Below, in pieces: positions 48,896 to 61,289 of a stretch of 64,000 bases of DNA. The notes beneath the pieces are model-generated. The model was given only the letters and a program-made list of their open reading frames with translations, did not search any database and was not told the DNA's origin. The position numbers and the translations under genes were made by a program. Origin of the DNA: Prosapia bicincta (taxonomy: Eukaryota; Arthropoda; Insecta; Hemiptera; Cercopidae); NCBI GenBank assembly GCA_036971475.1, contig JBAIZL010000002.1:21949567-22013566 (forward strand). Reading direction: 5' to 3'. Position 1 is the stretch's first letter. Each line of letters begins with the position of its first letter.

Positions 48896-49344
48896 AAATT
48901 TAAAGTCAATTTCTACTTAGGTTAGCGAAGAACAATTTTATTTTAGTTACTTTTATTAAAAAAATTACAAAAAATATAAATAAAGTAACATAACATATAC
49001 GTTAAAACAGTTGTTCTACCAAATAACCTATAACATAAAATCAGCTGTTTTATGAAGTCTTATGTTACGTATTATTTTAAGCCAAATGGGACGAAATAAT
49101 AATATTGAATACCTTGTCCCTTTTCTGAAAGATTCTCTCCCATATAAAACTAAAAATAGTTAATTATTAAATTGTATAAATGAATTAATATTTGAAAAAA
49201 GCTGTATTAACATTAAGTGTCATCCACTAAAAGTTTTAAAAAATTTATTTGAACTTGAGTGGACGAATGAAAAGTATTTTATTAACGATTGAAAATTTGA
49301 ACAAGATGTATAAAAGGAAAGACTAATAGAAGGAATTGAAAAAG
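48896..49344 (+). repeat. Family A repeat, reference full-length copy
   Basis: One of the clearest copies, ~450 bp. Order: AAAGTCAATTTCTACTTAGG; TAGTTACTTTTATTAAAA; AACATATACGTTAAAACAG; TTGTTCTACCAAATAACC; TATAACATAAAATCAGCTG; TTTTATGAAGTCTTATGTTA; CTTGTCCCTTTTCTGAAAG; AATATTTGAAAAAAGCTGT; GTGTCATCCACTAAAAG; TTTGAACTTGAGTGGACGA; GAAAATTTGAACAAG; CTAATAGAAGGAATTGAAAAA. No open frame, no poly-A tail, no long terminal inverted repeat; the inner CAGCTG/ATAACCTATAACATAA blocks are partly symmetrical. Probably a non-autonomous mobile element of unknown class. About fourteen whole or partial copies occur in the window, in both orientations. Confidence 0.9.
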
Positions 49345-50365
49345 TATTTTCCCTTATAAATTTACAATTCAATAAGATTTAATCTGTATATGATACGTGA
49401 TATTATTTTTTGTATAAGCTTTCAAGCCTGAAAATTTTTTTTTTTGCTTAATATATTTTACTCCCAATTGGTCCAACTGACCTCTCCTTTCTTGTTCCGT
49501 ATTTATACTTTAAAAACATTTAAATAATTAATTTTGTTTCCAAATTTCTCCGAAACGACACTCTAGACTGCAAATGCCTCAAAGGAAAGTTCACTTGATC
49601 CAGCAAGTAAGTACATAAATTCATTGCATTCAACTACAGGCCTTTGGACTTTTAAACTTTTGAATGTATATAATTTTAAGCCTAAAACCTTTTACAGAAT
49701 TTAGGTTTTCTGAAGGAACTGTCCATAAAAATTGAGCAGACGTAACGGATCTGAAAAGAGATTGGAGTAGGATGCTATAACAGATCGGATGACGCTAGAA
49801 GAATCTTGGGAAATGACAAAGACGATGATTGTAGAAAGGCAGGTATAGTACAATGAAGTGCGTGCCCTTGCATAGGAAACTGTGAACAGTGTAAAAACAT
49901 CTATGCGCAATGAGGAAGCTATATTTTCATTTCACGGATACAATGTAAGCTCTGTTAATAACTGAAGGAAACCAGTTTGCAAGTGTTAAAAGATACGAAT
50001 AATGCAAGATACTATTCTATAATAATAACATAGAAAGAATTAATTATAGACTATACATTCAAGTATCGATACATTTATATAAATCACAGTAAATGTATAT
50101 GTAATTTAAATATATTCAATAATTATATATATGAAATATAAATTGTAAATGCCTTATGTCGTGTTGGTGTATACATCCACACGCACGTCACTATCGTTCA
50201 AGGCCATCGTTAATTTCTGAGTGCGAACAACAGATTGCATATTGCGACACGGGTAGAGAGCAAAGGTTATGGGCGATATTTAAAGATTATTTTTTCAACC
50301 GTTGTCGGATTAACTTGCGTGAGAGAAATTACTAATTCAAAAGTAGGTCGTATTCGTACGGCTTG
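49345..50365. other. Gene-free stretch
   Basis: AT-rich with no repeat recognised. A 69-codon minus-strand frame at 49701-49910 lies in a less AT-rich patch without known motifs. Confidence 0.5.
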
Positions 50366-50369
50366 GTCT

Positions 50370-51550
50370 CAAACCAATACAATAATAGCTGTACAATAAT
50401 AGTATGTGTAGAAATGGTCAATAGTATATGTAGAAACAGACAATAGTTACTATAGAAACTGTCTATGGTAGCTATAGAAACTGACAATAGGAGCTGTAGA
50501 AACGGAAAATTGTAGCTGTAGACACATACAATAGTAGCTGTAGAAACGGTCAATATTATGTGTAGAAACGGACATCTGTAGCCTTAGTCACGTACAATGG
50601 TAGTTGTAGAAACGGTCAATAGCGGCTGTAGAAACGGAGGGTTGTAGCTGTAGAAACGAACAATACTAGCTGTAAAAACGGTCAATAGTATGTATATAAA
50701 CGGACAATAGTTACCATAGAAACGGCCAATCGTATGTGTAGAAACGGTTAATAGAATGTGTAGAAACGGACAATAGTTACTATAAAAACAGTCAATCGTA
50801 TGTGTAGAAACGGTCAACAGAAATTGTAGAAACGGACAATAGTTACTATAGAAACTGCCTCTGGTCTCTGTAGAAACTGCCAATAGTAGCTACAGAACGT
50901 ACAATAGTAGCTGTAGAAACAGACAATTGTAGCTGTAGCTACGTACAATAGTAGTTGTAGAAACTGACAATAGCAGCTGTATAGACTGGCAATAGTAGTT
51001 GTAGAGACGGACAATAGTTACTATAGAAACGGGCAATAGTATGTGTGGAACTGACAATATTTATTATAGAAACTGTCAATGGCAACTGTAGAAACTGCCA
51101 ATATTAGCTGTAGAAACGGACAATTGTAGCTGTAGACACGTACAATAGTAGTTGTAGAAACGGACAATAGCAGCTGCAGAAACGGAGAGTTGTAGCAGTA
51201 GAAACGTACAATAGTAATTGTAGAAACGGACAGCAGTTACTATAGAGACGGCCAATAGTATGTGTAGAAACGGTCAATAGTATGTATAGAAACAGACAAT
51301 AGTTACTATAGAAATTGGCATTGGTAGTTATAGAAACTGCCAATAGTAACTATAGAAACGGACAATTGTACCTGTAGACACGTAGAAACTGGCAATAGTA
51401 GCTGTAGAAACGGTCAGTAGTAGGTGTAAAAACGGACAATAGTTACTATAGAAACTGTCAATAGTGGATGTAGACATGACCGATAGTAGCTTTAGAAACT
51501 GTTAATAGTAGCTGTAGAAACGGTCAATAGTAGCTGAAGAAACGGAGTTA
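50370..51550 (+). repeat. ~21-bp minisatellite, about 1.2 kb
   Basis: Units of TGTAGAAACGGACAATAGTAG and variants (CTATAGAAACTGCCAATAG, GTATGTGTAGAAACGGTCAA) recur some fifty times. Because the unit is near 21 bp, minus-strand frames of 66-99 codons stay open and read repetitively (FYSNYCPFLQLLLTVST-like); these are by-products. Four unit variants alternate without strict order. Confidence 0.95.
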
Positions 51551-51554
51551 CAGA

Positions 51555-52310
51555 AAGTGGTACGTGGGAAGAGTGCCTACAATAAGGGTGTTACAGGCTG
51601 TGGTAGATTCAGAAAGGAAACAATTAAAGTAGACATGCAAGACTCCACTAAAGTGGGAATTGGTGTTCACGCTATTTACGCTACACCTTCGTTTAAGGGA
51701 GGAAGGTAAGGGAAGATTAAAGAAGAAACCGTAAGATTATCCTTCCTTCAAGAACAACCCTGCTCCCTACCGGAACGATTAGTGGTGTTAGATGTACAGT
51801 ATTACACGACGACAAAGATAAGAGAGTTTAAGGATGGTAATGAAGTGGTGTTGTCACAGGTGGAGTTATGTTGCGAAGTTATCACAGGTAATGTTAAAGA
51901 AGACGATCAAACAAACCGATACCTCAAAGAGAGTTTAGCCTAAGATAAGGCTGTTATAAGCTTTAATAGATGCGGAAAGGTAGGGATAAAAGTAGAAACA
52001 TAGAACTTTTATAGTGTGACGGAATAGAGGTTCGTGCGTAGAGGCTTCTCACACGATGTACGCTACAGATCGGTGTATGAAAGTGGTGTATAAAGGTAAG
52101 ATAATGGAAGAAAGTGGAGGATTTTCTTAAATTCAGGAACAGGGTCGTACTCTTGAACCAAGGATGTCCTATACTCGAATGACGAGGTCGTCAGTCATTG
52201 CCTCACTGCAGCTGGTGTGATGACGTTCTATTTTCTTTTAAATAAATTACATTAGCAAACACTAAGAGGAATGTCAGAAAAATAATTGGTAAAGTGGGAG
52301 TGATACAAAT
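51555..52310. other. Gene-free stretch between two minisatellites
   Basis: Apparently unique; includes GGTAATGTTAAAG-like words and purine-rich stretches. No coding evidence. Confidence 0.5.
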
Positions 52311-52314
52311 ACGA

Positions 52315-53085
52315 AACTGAAACAATATAACTATCACTGAAACAATGAGAGTGATGAAAACGAAAGTAAAAGAATATAACTACCACTGAAACAGAGTGAT
52401 GAAAACGAAAGTAAAAGAATATAACTACCACTGAAACAATGAGAGTGATGAAAACGAAAGTAAAAGAATATAACTACCACTGAAACAATAAGAGTGATGA
52501 AAACGAAAGTAAAAGAATATAACTGCCACTGAAACAATAAGAGTGATGAAAACGAAAGTAAAAGAATATAACTACCACTGAAACAATGAGAGTGATGAAA
52601 AGGAAAGTAAAAGAATATAACTATCACTAAAACAATGAGAGTGATGAAAACGAAAAAAAACAATATTACTAGCAATGAAACGATGGGAGTGGTGAAAAGG
52701 TAACTGAAAGAATATTAATATCACTAAAACAATGAGAGTGGTGAAAACGAAAGTTAAAGAATATAACTACCACTGAAACAACGAGAGTGATGAAAACGAA
52801 ACAAGAACAATAGTACTACCAATAAAACAGTGAAAACCAGCTGAGACAATATTTTCATTACTGAAACAATGAAATGGTAAAAAGAAAACTGAAAGAACAT
52901 AACCACTACTGAAACAATGGGAGTGGTGAAACTGAAACAATACTGCTACTGAAACAATAGTAAGGGTGAGAAACGAAACAGAAACAATATTCCTTTCACT
53001 GAAACAATGGGAGGGGTATAAACGAAATTGACACAATATTGTTACCACTGAAACAATGGCAGTGGTGATAAACGAAACTGTAATT
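52315..53085 (+). repeat. ~49-bp purine-rich minisatellite
   Basis: Unit GAAACAATGAGAGTGATGAA plus AACGAAAGTAAAAGAATATA plus ACTACCACT. The first eight or so units (52337 to about 52670) are very regular; those to the right are increasingly degenerate. The + strand is strongly purine-biased. Minus-strand frames of 61-113 codons across it (LLLSFSSL, FSGSYIL) are repeat artefacts. Confidence 0.95.
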
Positions 53086-53099
53086 ATAAATACCACAGC

Positions 53100-53955
53100 G
53101 GTAGTAGCCGGACCACACTAGCCTGTAGAGATCCAAACAGGCGGAGAAGCGAAGTAACATTTTTATAATATAAAAGAACAACCGATAAGATTAAAGTGTC
53201 AGTTAAAAAAAAAGTTTTCTGGAGATACTACTCTAAAAAAGGCACCATGATTAAGTTTTATCCCACGGCACTGTCTAAGGCAGTAAAACTTTCCAAGATA
53301 GCCGTCTATTTTCTGCTCATTCCTGATATTCCTGTATTCACGTCCGTGTTGCCTGCCACTTGCTAACTTTCTAGTTTTGAGGAGAAGAAAAATAATATTA
53401 CCATCCCAAAGCAAATAAACAGATAGCCTATTAAATGTAGTACATATCATAGCAGCGAAATATTTCCTGCTTGTATTTTTAAATATCCAAAAAGTTACAT
53501 CCTTCACTCATCTTTATTTAATGCGTTCACCAAATCTAAAAAAGCCGGCTACAAAGCGTGTAGTTATTTGACAAGTCTAAGTGACAGATTAAGGGAGGGT
53601 TGTCGGGGGTGAGTAACCCTCCAGCCCATCACCCGACACAAAGGGTAGCAACAAAGAAGTCAGCCTGACGTATGAATGAAATGACTTTTGGTTCACTGGC
53701 CACTATAGGAATAAAAACAGAGTTATTTTTATACGGGTCAAATGGGAGATGGGCTGTTTTGGTTTTATTGTTTGGCGCAGGCACGAAACTGGTTCACAGG
53801 GGTCACGTGGCGCGCACTTCGTTTCCTTACGTGCCTTAAAGTGACATTTATAATGTCTGAAATTTCGTTATGAGACTTGCCTCTCGTGAATTGGAAATTT
53901 AGTTGCATTTGAAGTTGTTGGTATTATTATGGTATGTATACGCACAAGGGCATTG
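53100..53955. other. Gene-free stretch
   Basis: A 102-codon minus-strand frame (53199-53507) shows no domain. 53760-53850 is GC-richer with GGGTCACGTGGCGCGC. Nothing further recognised. Confidence 0.45.
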
Positions 53956-53956
53956 C

Positions 53957-53957
<1 letters not shown>

Positions 53958-54051
<94 letters not shown>
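53958..54051. repeat. CA microsatellite
   Basis: About 94 bp of uninterrupted (CA)n. Confidence 0.98.
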
Positions 54052-54053
<2 letters not shown>

Positions 54054-54186
54054 TATACTAATATTTACGTAATACCATCTAAATACAAAAATCTTTTACA
54101 TTCAATTCTAATTTACAAGTAATTATTTCCAGAATCCACCATATTACACCTGAAAGTTTTGCTTGAATAAAGAAACATCATATATG

Positions 54187-54475
54187 GGTTAATACAACTG
54201 TTTTACCACATAACCTATAAAATAACATCAGATGTATTATGGAATCATATTTTATCACTTATTTTAAGACAAATGGGATGAAATAATTATATTGCATACC
54301 TTGCCCCTTTTGTCAATAGTTTTTCTCCCATATAAAACTAAAATTAATTCATTAAATTTAATAAATGAATTAATACTTGATAAAACATCAAGTGTCATCC
54401 TCTACAAGTTTAAAAAAATGTGTTTGAACTTGAGTTTATGAATAACAAAAATTTTATTTAACGATTGAAAATTTG

Positions 54476-54532
<57 letters not shown>

Positions 54533-54570
54533 TATATAAGGAGAGTGGTAGCTAATAGAAGCAATTGAAA
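54187..54570 (+). repeat. Family A repeat with an expanded TA tract
   Basis: From GTTAATACAACTGTTTTACC to GCTAATAGAAGCAATTGAAA. The short TATATA near the family 3' end is expanded here to (TA)n of about 50 bp (54479-54530), showing how this family can seed microsatellites. Confidence 0.88.
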
Positions 54571-54574
54571 CGCT

Positions 54575-55640
54575 ATGTAACCAACTTTATCTGAACAAAT
54601 AGCTTCCACCATCGCTGGATATATTTATTCAGAGTTGTGCAATGATTCTTTAACTGATTATACAAAACATATTTAATGCTTGAAAATACTTTTGTTTCTG
54701 ACTAGTGTACCTTTACACTCGAAGGAGTATATACCTGGAACTTGGCACACAATAAATCTAACCCGCGAGATATGCTTTAAAAATAAGTGCCAATTCCTTA
54801 ACTAAAACGTTCCTAATGATAGTTATACGGCCGCTCCACCATGTCTGCGAATTACAACATATAAATCTGTTTTCTCATTTATTTATTTAATATAATTCAA
54901 TTCCCTTTAATTCTGCGGCAAAAGTTTTTAATCATCCTCTAGAAAATAACGGCTGAAATATTCTTTTACGACTTTCCCAGCACAGTCTACAATAAACACG
55001 CACCTTCACGTAGAGCACTTTAACTACCAGCATAAAAGTGAAATCGCAATAAAGCCTACGACATTTTGAAAATCAACGTTGCCAAATCTCCGGCATCAAT
55101 CAGACGTTAATGGTTAATTGCGTGATACAATGTTGTCGGACATCGCATTATGTTAATGTATAGACTAGGAATGTAAATAGTCTGGGATACAACGGCGAAG
55201 AAAACGATATGCGTGTTGTACAGTTGTCAAGTTGGCAGCAGTGTTTGACGCCCCGTTTTATGTCTTCTTCTTTCTTTGTTGGATGGAAATGTTCGGCATT
55301 TGTGGTTTTACAGTTTTTGTCTTTCTCAGTGAAACATAGTCTAACACGTTTGTTGAACTTGTTTCGTGTCGTAATGTGACATTTTCAACCTAAAGAAAGT
55401 TCGAGTTACATATTTAGGAATTGACGGAGAGGAAGAGCTATGATAAGATTACAGAGGGAAGCAGCTTGAAGAAACTATAAACGATTTAAATCATATATCG
55501 GCAAAAAAATTGTTTTAAATTAACCAATTTCGTTTAAAATTTCATATTAATTTTATACTTTCATAAGGATATTCAAAACAGATATTCTATAAACCTTGTC
55601 GACAGTAATCTGAGAGTTGTCAATAAACATGAGTACACAA
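54575..55640. other. Gene-free stretch
   Basis: AT-rich, apparently unique DNA. No coding or RNA feature recognised. Confidence 0.5.
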
Positions 55641-56345
55641 TGCTAGAGCGCCACTAGCTTGTTATCATTAAGGTAGTGGGAGAAGTAGGGGAGTGATAGC
55701 TTATGTGTGGAGTGCCACTTGCTAGTTATATCACGATAGTAGTAGATGAGGGAGAGTCATAGTTTATGTGTGGAGTGCTATTTATATGAGTGCCACTTTT
55801 TTAACACACACCACATTTTTATCACGGTTGTGGGAGATGTGGGAGATTCGTAGGCCTATAGCTTTTGTATGGTGAGTCACTTGCTATTTATATCTCGGTA
55901 GTAGGAGATGTGGGATAGTTATAGCTAATGCGTGGAGCGTCACTTGTTAGTTATATCACGGTAGTGGGACCTGTGGGAGAGTCATATCCTATGAGTGGAG
56001 TGTCATTTGCTATTTATATCTCAGTAGTAGGAGATGTGGGATAGTTATAGTTAATGTGTGGAGCGTCATTTGCTAGTTATATCACGGTAGTGGGACCTGT
56101 GGGAGAGTCATATAGCTTATGTTTGGAGGGCCACTTGCATGAGTGAAAATTGCTATTTATATCTTGGTAGTGAGAGATGTGGGGGAGCATAGCCTATAAG
56201 TGGAGTGTCCCTTGTTAGTTATATCACGGTAGTGGGAGATGTTGGGGAGTCATATAGCTTATGCGTGGAGAACCATTTTCCATGAGCATCACTTGCAAGT
56301 TATATTACGGTAGTGGGAGAGTCATAGCGTATGTGTAGAGCCCTA
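55640..56345 (+). repeat. ~60-bp minisatellite, irregular
   Basis: Units built from GTGTGGAGTGCCACTTGCTA, GTTATATCACGGTAGTGGGA and GATGTGGGAGAGTCATAGC recur about nine to ten times. Some units carry insertions such as CATGAGTG. Unit order alternates between a CTAGTTATATCACGGTAG and a CTATTTATATCTCGGTAG form. Confidence 0.92.
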
Positions 56346-56349
56346 CACA

Positions 56350-57183
56350 GATAAGTTCGTTACAATTTCTCCGAGTTATAGTTGATCACAAGTAAGCTAG
56401 AAGGGCGAGCATAGGCGGGAGGGGTTGATTGAGGAAGCAAAAGACTACTCTACAGACATTATAATATGAGGTGTAGTATTTATATTACAGTAAAGTAGAT
56501 TTGACAAGAAACAAAGGACGCTATAAATATTATTTGATTTGATTTGTCATATTAACCAGATCATTTGCATAACGTTTTGAACAAATTTACTCACACCAGT
56601 TTTCTAAACGACAGCAACGCCTGACTACTTAGCGATTGCCTTTGATGCAACACGTACTACAAAAGCCAAAGTTTTTGAATAGGGCAAGGTTTTTGTGTTC
56701 AATCGAACGATCGCGCTCCATCTTACGAGTGAACAGCTCTATACTTTTGGTTAATTACAGCCTTTCATAAGGATATACAGTGATATATTTTATAGAATAT
56801 AGTTAAAACAAAAGCGAACCAATAAATTTTATTATATCTCTACAATAAAATAAAGAAGCCAATAAATAACGGTGAGACACCGCTTCGAAGGTCACCCCGA
56901 AGTCAAAATTAAACGTCTAAGGTATTCGAAGAACGCGCCGTGCTCGAAGGTAGGTTATGCTGCTCGCAAACTTTAAAAATAGTACAATTAGAAAGACAAA
57001 CGTTAGCGTTAGCGAGTATATTATGGAATAGAGACATGTCGACAGACGGAAGATAGATTGCGGTGAGATAGGCTACGGTTAGGTCGCCAGTTTGGTAACC
57101 GTGTCTCGTTGGCATTCTTATAAAAACTCTTAGCGATCTGCACACGTGTGGAGAAACTGTATACACACCCAAAAAGCACGAGA

Positions 57184-57185
<2 letters not shown>
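56350..57185. other. Gene-free stretch
   Basis: No repeat recognised. 56860-57180 is CpG-bearing and carries minus-strand frames that run into the CA tract to the right; no domain seen. Confidence 0.45.

Positions 57186-57186
<1 letters not shown>

Positions 57187-57222
<36 letters not shown>
57187..57222. repeat. CA microsatellite, short
   Basis: About 36 bp of (CA)n. Confidence 0.97.
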
Positions 57223-57224
<2 letters not shown>

Positions 57225-57458
57225 CCACGCTCATTAATTTTCTTTTAAATAATTTTCTCTAATTTTCCCTTTTAACCAATGCCACCTTAAAGTTAAATAC
57301 TTCATGAAGTTATGTGTAAAGTTTCAGCACAACAACATTTATATAGAATACGTATAGTGCGCCTGTTATCGTTCAACTACAGTAACCAATAATAACATGT
57401 ATATGGCGTCATTAATTTCAAATATTTTTTCCATTCTTTTTGTTAGTTCACACTTTCC

Positions 57459-57566
<108 letters not shown>

Positions 57567-57749
57567 CTGGCAGTCTACTACAACACCCAGGTCAGTTGAT
57601 ACTCGACAATGGAGATACTATCAACCTTTGAAAGTTAACTCGCATAAATACCAAGTAAGATTCTTGTTTAAATACATATAGTGAAAGTGATAAGTGACTA
57701 GAAGAATACAGTGTTGCAAAGTTCAATCAAATTTTCAGTCTATAATAAA

Positions 57750-58138
57750 ATACGTTTTATTCTTTCATTCAAGTTCTAATATTGTTTTAAACTTGTAGTG
57801 GATGACTCTTGATGTATTTTCAAATAGTCTACAGTTTTTTCAAATATTAATTCATTAATTAAATTTAATTCACTAATTTTAGTTTTATATGGGTGAAACC
57901 CCTTTTAATGAAAGGGGCGAGGTATGCAATATAGTATTTCTTCCATTTGGCTTAAATTAAGTGATAACATATGATTTCATAAACACAGCTGATTTTATGT
58001 TATAGGTTATGTGGTAGAACAGATGTTTTAACGCATAGATTATGTTTTATTCATATTAATTGTAATTATTTAATAAAACGTACCTTAAGTGTAATAAATT
58101 ATTTCTTTGTTTACCTTTGTAAGAACTGACTTTAAAAA
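57750..58138 (-). repeat. Family A repeat (minus)
   Basis: Reverse orientation: TTTAAACTTGTAGTGGATGA, TTTTCAAATATTAATTCATT, CACAGCTGATTTTATGTTA, TTAACGCATAGATTATG, GAACTGACTTTAAAAA. The outermost 3' end (CACTCTCC) is missing. Confidence 0.87.
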
Positions 58139-58139
58139 A

Positions 58140-59255
58140 TGTTTGTTTATCTACTTGTTTTGCTACTAAATAAACCTACATTTAAACCCATTAATAATAC
58201 CTATAAAGGTAGGCTACTGTAGTAACTGTAAAGTAGCGGGGTATTGTGGAACACTCCACAGCTTTATGTGTCCATGAGTCATCGCCGTCTATGCGGACCC
58301 TGTCCAAATGCACACGCAATATTACCTGTTTATTGTAAATTATCTGTTTATAGGACTGTATTAAAGGATGTAGGACTGTGGCAGGATCTATAAGAAAGAT
58401 TTACTGTAAGAGGTTGACGTAATGGGGCCGGAAATATGAAAACGTTACTGCTAACTCAAGGTCATTGTAATGACGCTGATCGCCGTAACGGAGGCTGGGA
58501 CGGATACTGCATACAAAGACAGACCTGTAGCTGAAGCTTGGTTACTCCTGTCTGAGGGTAGGGAGTATTGGTAAAGTATCCCGAAGGAAGACTAATAAGA
58601 TCCACCAACTGCCTTAAAACACGAAACAAGGATGCGTGAAAGATGATTTTACACTCATTTTCCCCAACCTGCTCTTCCATGCCTTCAACGCTAGATGATA
58701 ACGCCAAGATCGGATCCAGGATAGATATTCAGGGTGGGATATACAATTCCAGGAAAACATGGGAGGTTTGGGGCGGAAAACGTTCAAAAATAAATGCCTA
58801 AGAATGAAATTTTAAACAATTCTTGCATTTAAAAATCACGAAGCGATTGCACCTACTGCCCCTCTCCTGGAGCCGCCCTTGGATAACACCCACATGCGTC
58901 TCTATGACCCCGGAAAAGAGTAGGTTTACATCTTTTACATAACCTCACGTGAATGAGTCACTTTTTACTCCTTTACTCAAGATATATAAAGATTCACAAG
59001 CAGTTATTCTTCCTAAATAAACAGAAATGAGTTCATACCAGCTGATTTCGTTCTTGAAACAGGAAATATAACTATATCGAGAAGCTTAAAGATATTTCAA
59101 GAATATCACTCCAGAATATCTTTATTTACATGAACTCCATTGTTAAAATTTGCAAGTTATTTCTTGTAATTGAAGTTCTTAATATACTTCACTCTTGCTA
59201 GGAATATGTGTACACACTTGAGTTCATTTCCCTGCCTTTCCTATTATCAAAATAT
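58140..59255. other. Gene-free stretch
   Basis: Mostly unique-looking DNA; an 81-codon minus-strand frame at 58462-58707 has no domain that I recognise. Confidence 0.45.
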
Positions 59256-59265
59256 TTTACTGTGT

Positions 59266-59369
59266 TGACGCGTTTCGGAATAGCTTCATTCTCAAAACTT
59301 TATTTAGTACTATTTGAGAATTGACTAGAACACCCGTTTTGAGAATAGAGTTATTCCGAAACGCGTCTA
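59266..59369. repeat. Palindromic element ending in GACGCGTTTCGG / CCGAAACGCGTC
   Basis: Left arm 59266-59298 and right arm 59336-59369 are reverse complements apart from a few bases (GACGCGTTTCGGAATAGC against GTTATTCCGAAACGCGTC). The spacer is about 37 nt and each arm ends outward in the palindrome ACGCGT plus C. On the right arm GAATA and TATTC flank the loop just before CCGAAAC, like stem II of the ribozyme-like motifs, but CTGANGA is replaced by TTTTGA. Related in ground plan, not a complete motif. Confidence 0.75.
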
Positions 59370-59613
59370 CAAAGAAAAAGATTTTAACGTGGGACAAGGC
59401 AGATAAATATATTTAAATAAATGAAATCTCTTGTTATTAAGATAGTTTGTTGGCAGCTCTGGCCGGTATTATTTCTCTGTAACGAATTATCCTATAGGCT
59501 ACAAGGAGTTAATAATTAATAAGAGGCAAATAAGAGGAAAACGTTTTCATGGTAATGTTTATTATATAATCTAAAACGTGTTTCTTCTTTATCCTGAGAG
59601 AATATTTTTTCGA

Positions 59614-60054
59614 TTCCTTCTATTAGTTCACACTCTCCTCATATATATCTTGTTCAAATGTTCAATTGTTAATAAAAACTTTTATTCGCCCAATCAAGTT
59701 CAAATAAATTTTTTTAAACTTGTAGTGGATGTCACTTGATGTTAATAGTTTTTTCCAAAGAGCCTATTAATTCATTAATTAAATTTGATGAATTAATTTT
59801 AGTTTTACATAGGAGAAAAAGTTTTCATAAAAGGGGCAATTTATGCAATATAGTTATTTCGTCCTATTTGGGTTAAAATATGTTATAACGTGTTAGTTGA
59901 AAAAAACATCTGATTTTATGTTATAGGTTATGAGGAGAACAGCTGTTTTAACGCATAGAGTAGGTTATTTTATTTTTATTTATTGTAATTATTTAATAAA
60001 AGGTAACTCAAATAAAAACTTTTTTTGTTGTCAAAAGTAGGGATTGACTTTAAA
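59614..60054 (-). repeat. Family A repeat (minus), near full length
   Basis: From TTCCTTCTATTAGTTCACAC to GGATTGACTTTAAAAAATAT. It has CATCTGATTTTATGTTATAG and AACAGCTGTTTTAACGCATAG. Confidence 0.88.
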
Positions 60055-60780
60055 AAATATTTTTTTATATTACTTATATCTTGTAAATAAAATTATATTT
60101 ATAAAACGAAGTTGAATAATAAAAAACATATAAACATAAATTTTATGAGATTTTTAAGTAAGTAGGTATAACACGATTTTGTAAATGATGAGTTTCACAA
60201 CGTAATAATATGCTGTGAACTGACGTGTGTGACAATACTTTGAGTTAAAATTGAAAACAAAAAACAGCTAGTCCAAGTCTTAAATTACTCTTTCTGAAAC
60301 GTCGTGTCTGAGAAGAAAAGGAGACCGCAGCCTTCAAAACAAATCCGCGGGATCGAATAAATCAGCCGAAGATAAAGTGGAGCACTATTGGGCAACGTTC
60401 CAGGCGCTCTTTTTGTCAAATTTATGTACTGTTAAATGTCCTGGCAGGTTCTAGCAGCCGATTTACTAATAAATTGCGAACGATGGCTTCGAAACGCACT
60501 CCAGCGGACGAAAATAAATCGTTTCGCGTTTTAGCGACTTTGTTAAAACGTTTGCGAACCAATATGTGTGAGTCAGAAAATAATTATAAACTCTTTCTCA
60601 TGGCGATGAGTATCGATGCATTAGCAAGTACGGGAAGTAGAGGCAGGCCTGACAATATAAATACGTATTAGGGACATATTGATACTTATACTGAAGTAAA
60701 GATATTGCGATACAATTGGTTCTCGGGGTAAAAAGTAAAACTTAACGCGGCCACCTCCAAAATTAATGTAATCAAAATAT
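60055..60780. other. Gene-free stretch with a small CpG-bearing frame
   Basis: A 65-codon + frame at 60474-60671 (MASKRTPADENKSF, then LLKRLRTNMCESENNYKLFL) is compositionally more protein-like than most, but has no known domain, and I see no convincing splice context. Left as an unsupported candidate. Confidence 0.35.
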
Positions 60781-61181
60781 TTTAAAGTCAATTCCGACTG
60801 AGGTCAACAAAATATTTTTTTATTTTAGTTACTTTTTATTAAATAACCACAATAATATATATAATGCAACATAACCTATTTATTATATCAGCTGTTCTAC
60901 CACATAACCTATAAAATGAAATCAGCTGTTTTATGAATGTGACCAAATGTGTCAAAATAACTTTATTGTATACCTCCTTATTTTGTGAAAATTTTTTCTT
61001 CTAGATAAAACTAAAGTTAATTTATTAAATTTAATTAGTTTTTGAAGAAAATGTGTTAACAACAAGCTACACGTTATAATTAATGTATTCGAACTAGAGT
61101 GGATGAATAAAAAGTATTTGTTTACGATTGAAAATTTTAACAATATATTAAAATATATATAGGGAGAGTGTAAACTAATAG
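60781..61181 (+). repeat. Family A repeat (+)
   Basis: TTTAAAGTCAATTCCGACTG to GGGAGAGTGTAAACTAATAG, with ATCAGCTGTTCTACCACATA and AAATCAGCTGTTTTATGAAT. A second copy in the same orientation begins only ~110 bp further on. Confidence 0.88.
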
Positions 61182-61289
61182 GTTGTTTTTAACATTTGCT
61201 TTTCTCTGGATAAATAGAAGCGAAAAATATAAGAAAATACAATAATTTCTAACGAAGTAAGGTAATCGAGTAACAATACAAAACATTTT

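Noticed and set aside
50332..51343. Several minus-strand frames of 66-99 codons
   Set aside because: Generated by a ~21-bp minisatellite that keeps frame; repetitive peptide, no signal of selection.
52334..53181. Minus-strand frames up to 113 codons, hydrophobic
   Set aside because: Apparent hydrophobic segments come from translating the 49-bp purine-rich repeat backwards; not a membrane protein.
60474..60671. 65-codon + frame starting MRTMASKRTPADENK
   Set aside because: Looks plausible but is short and without homology that I can recognise; needs a database search.
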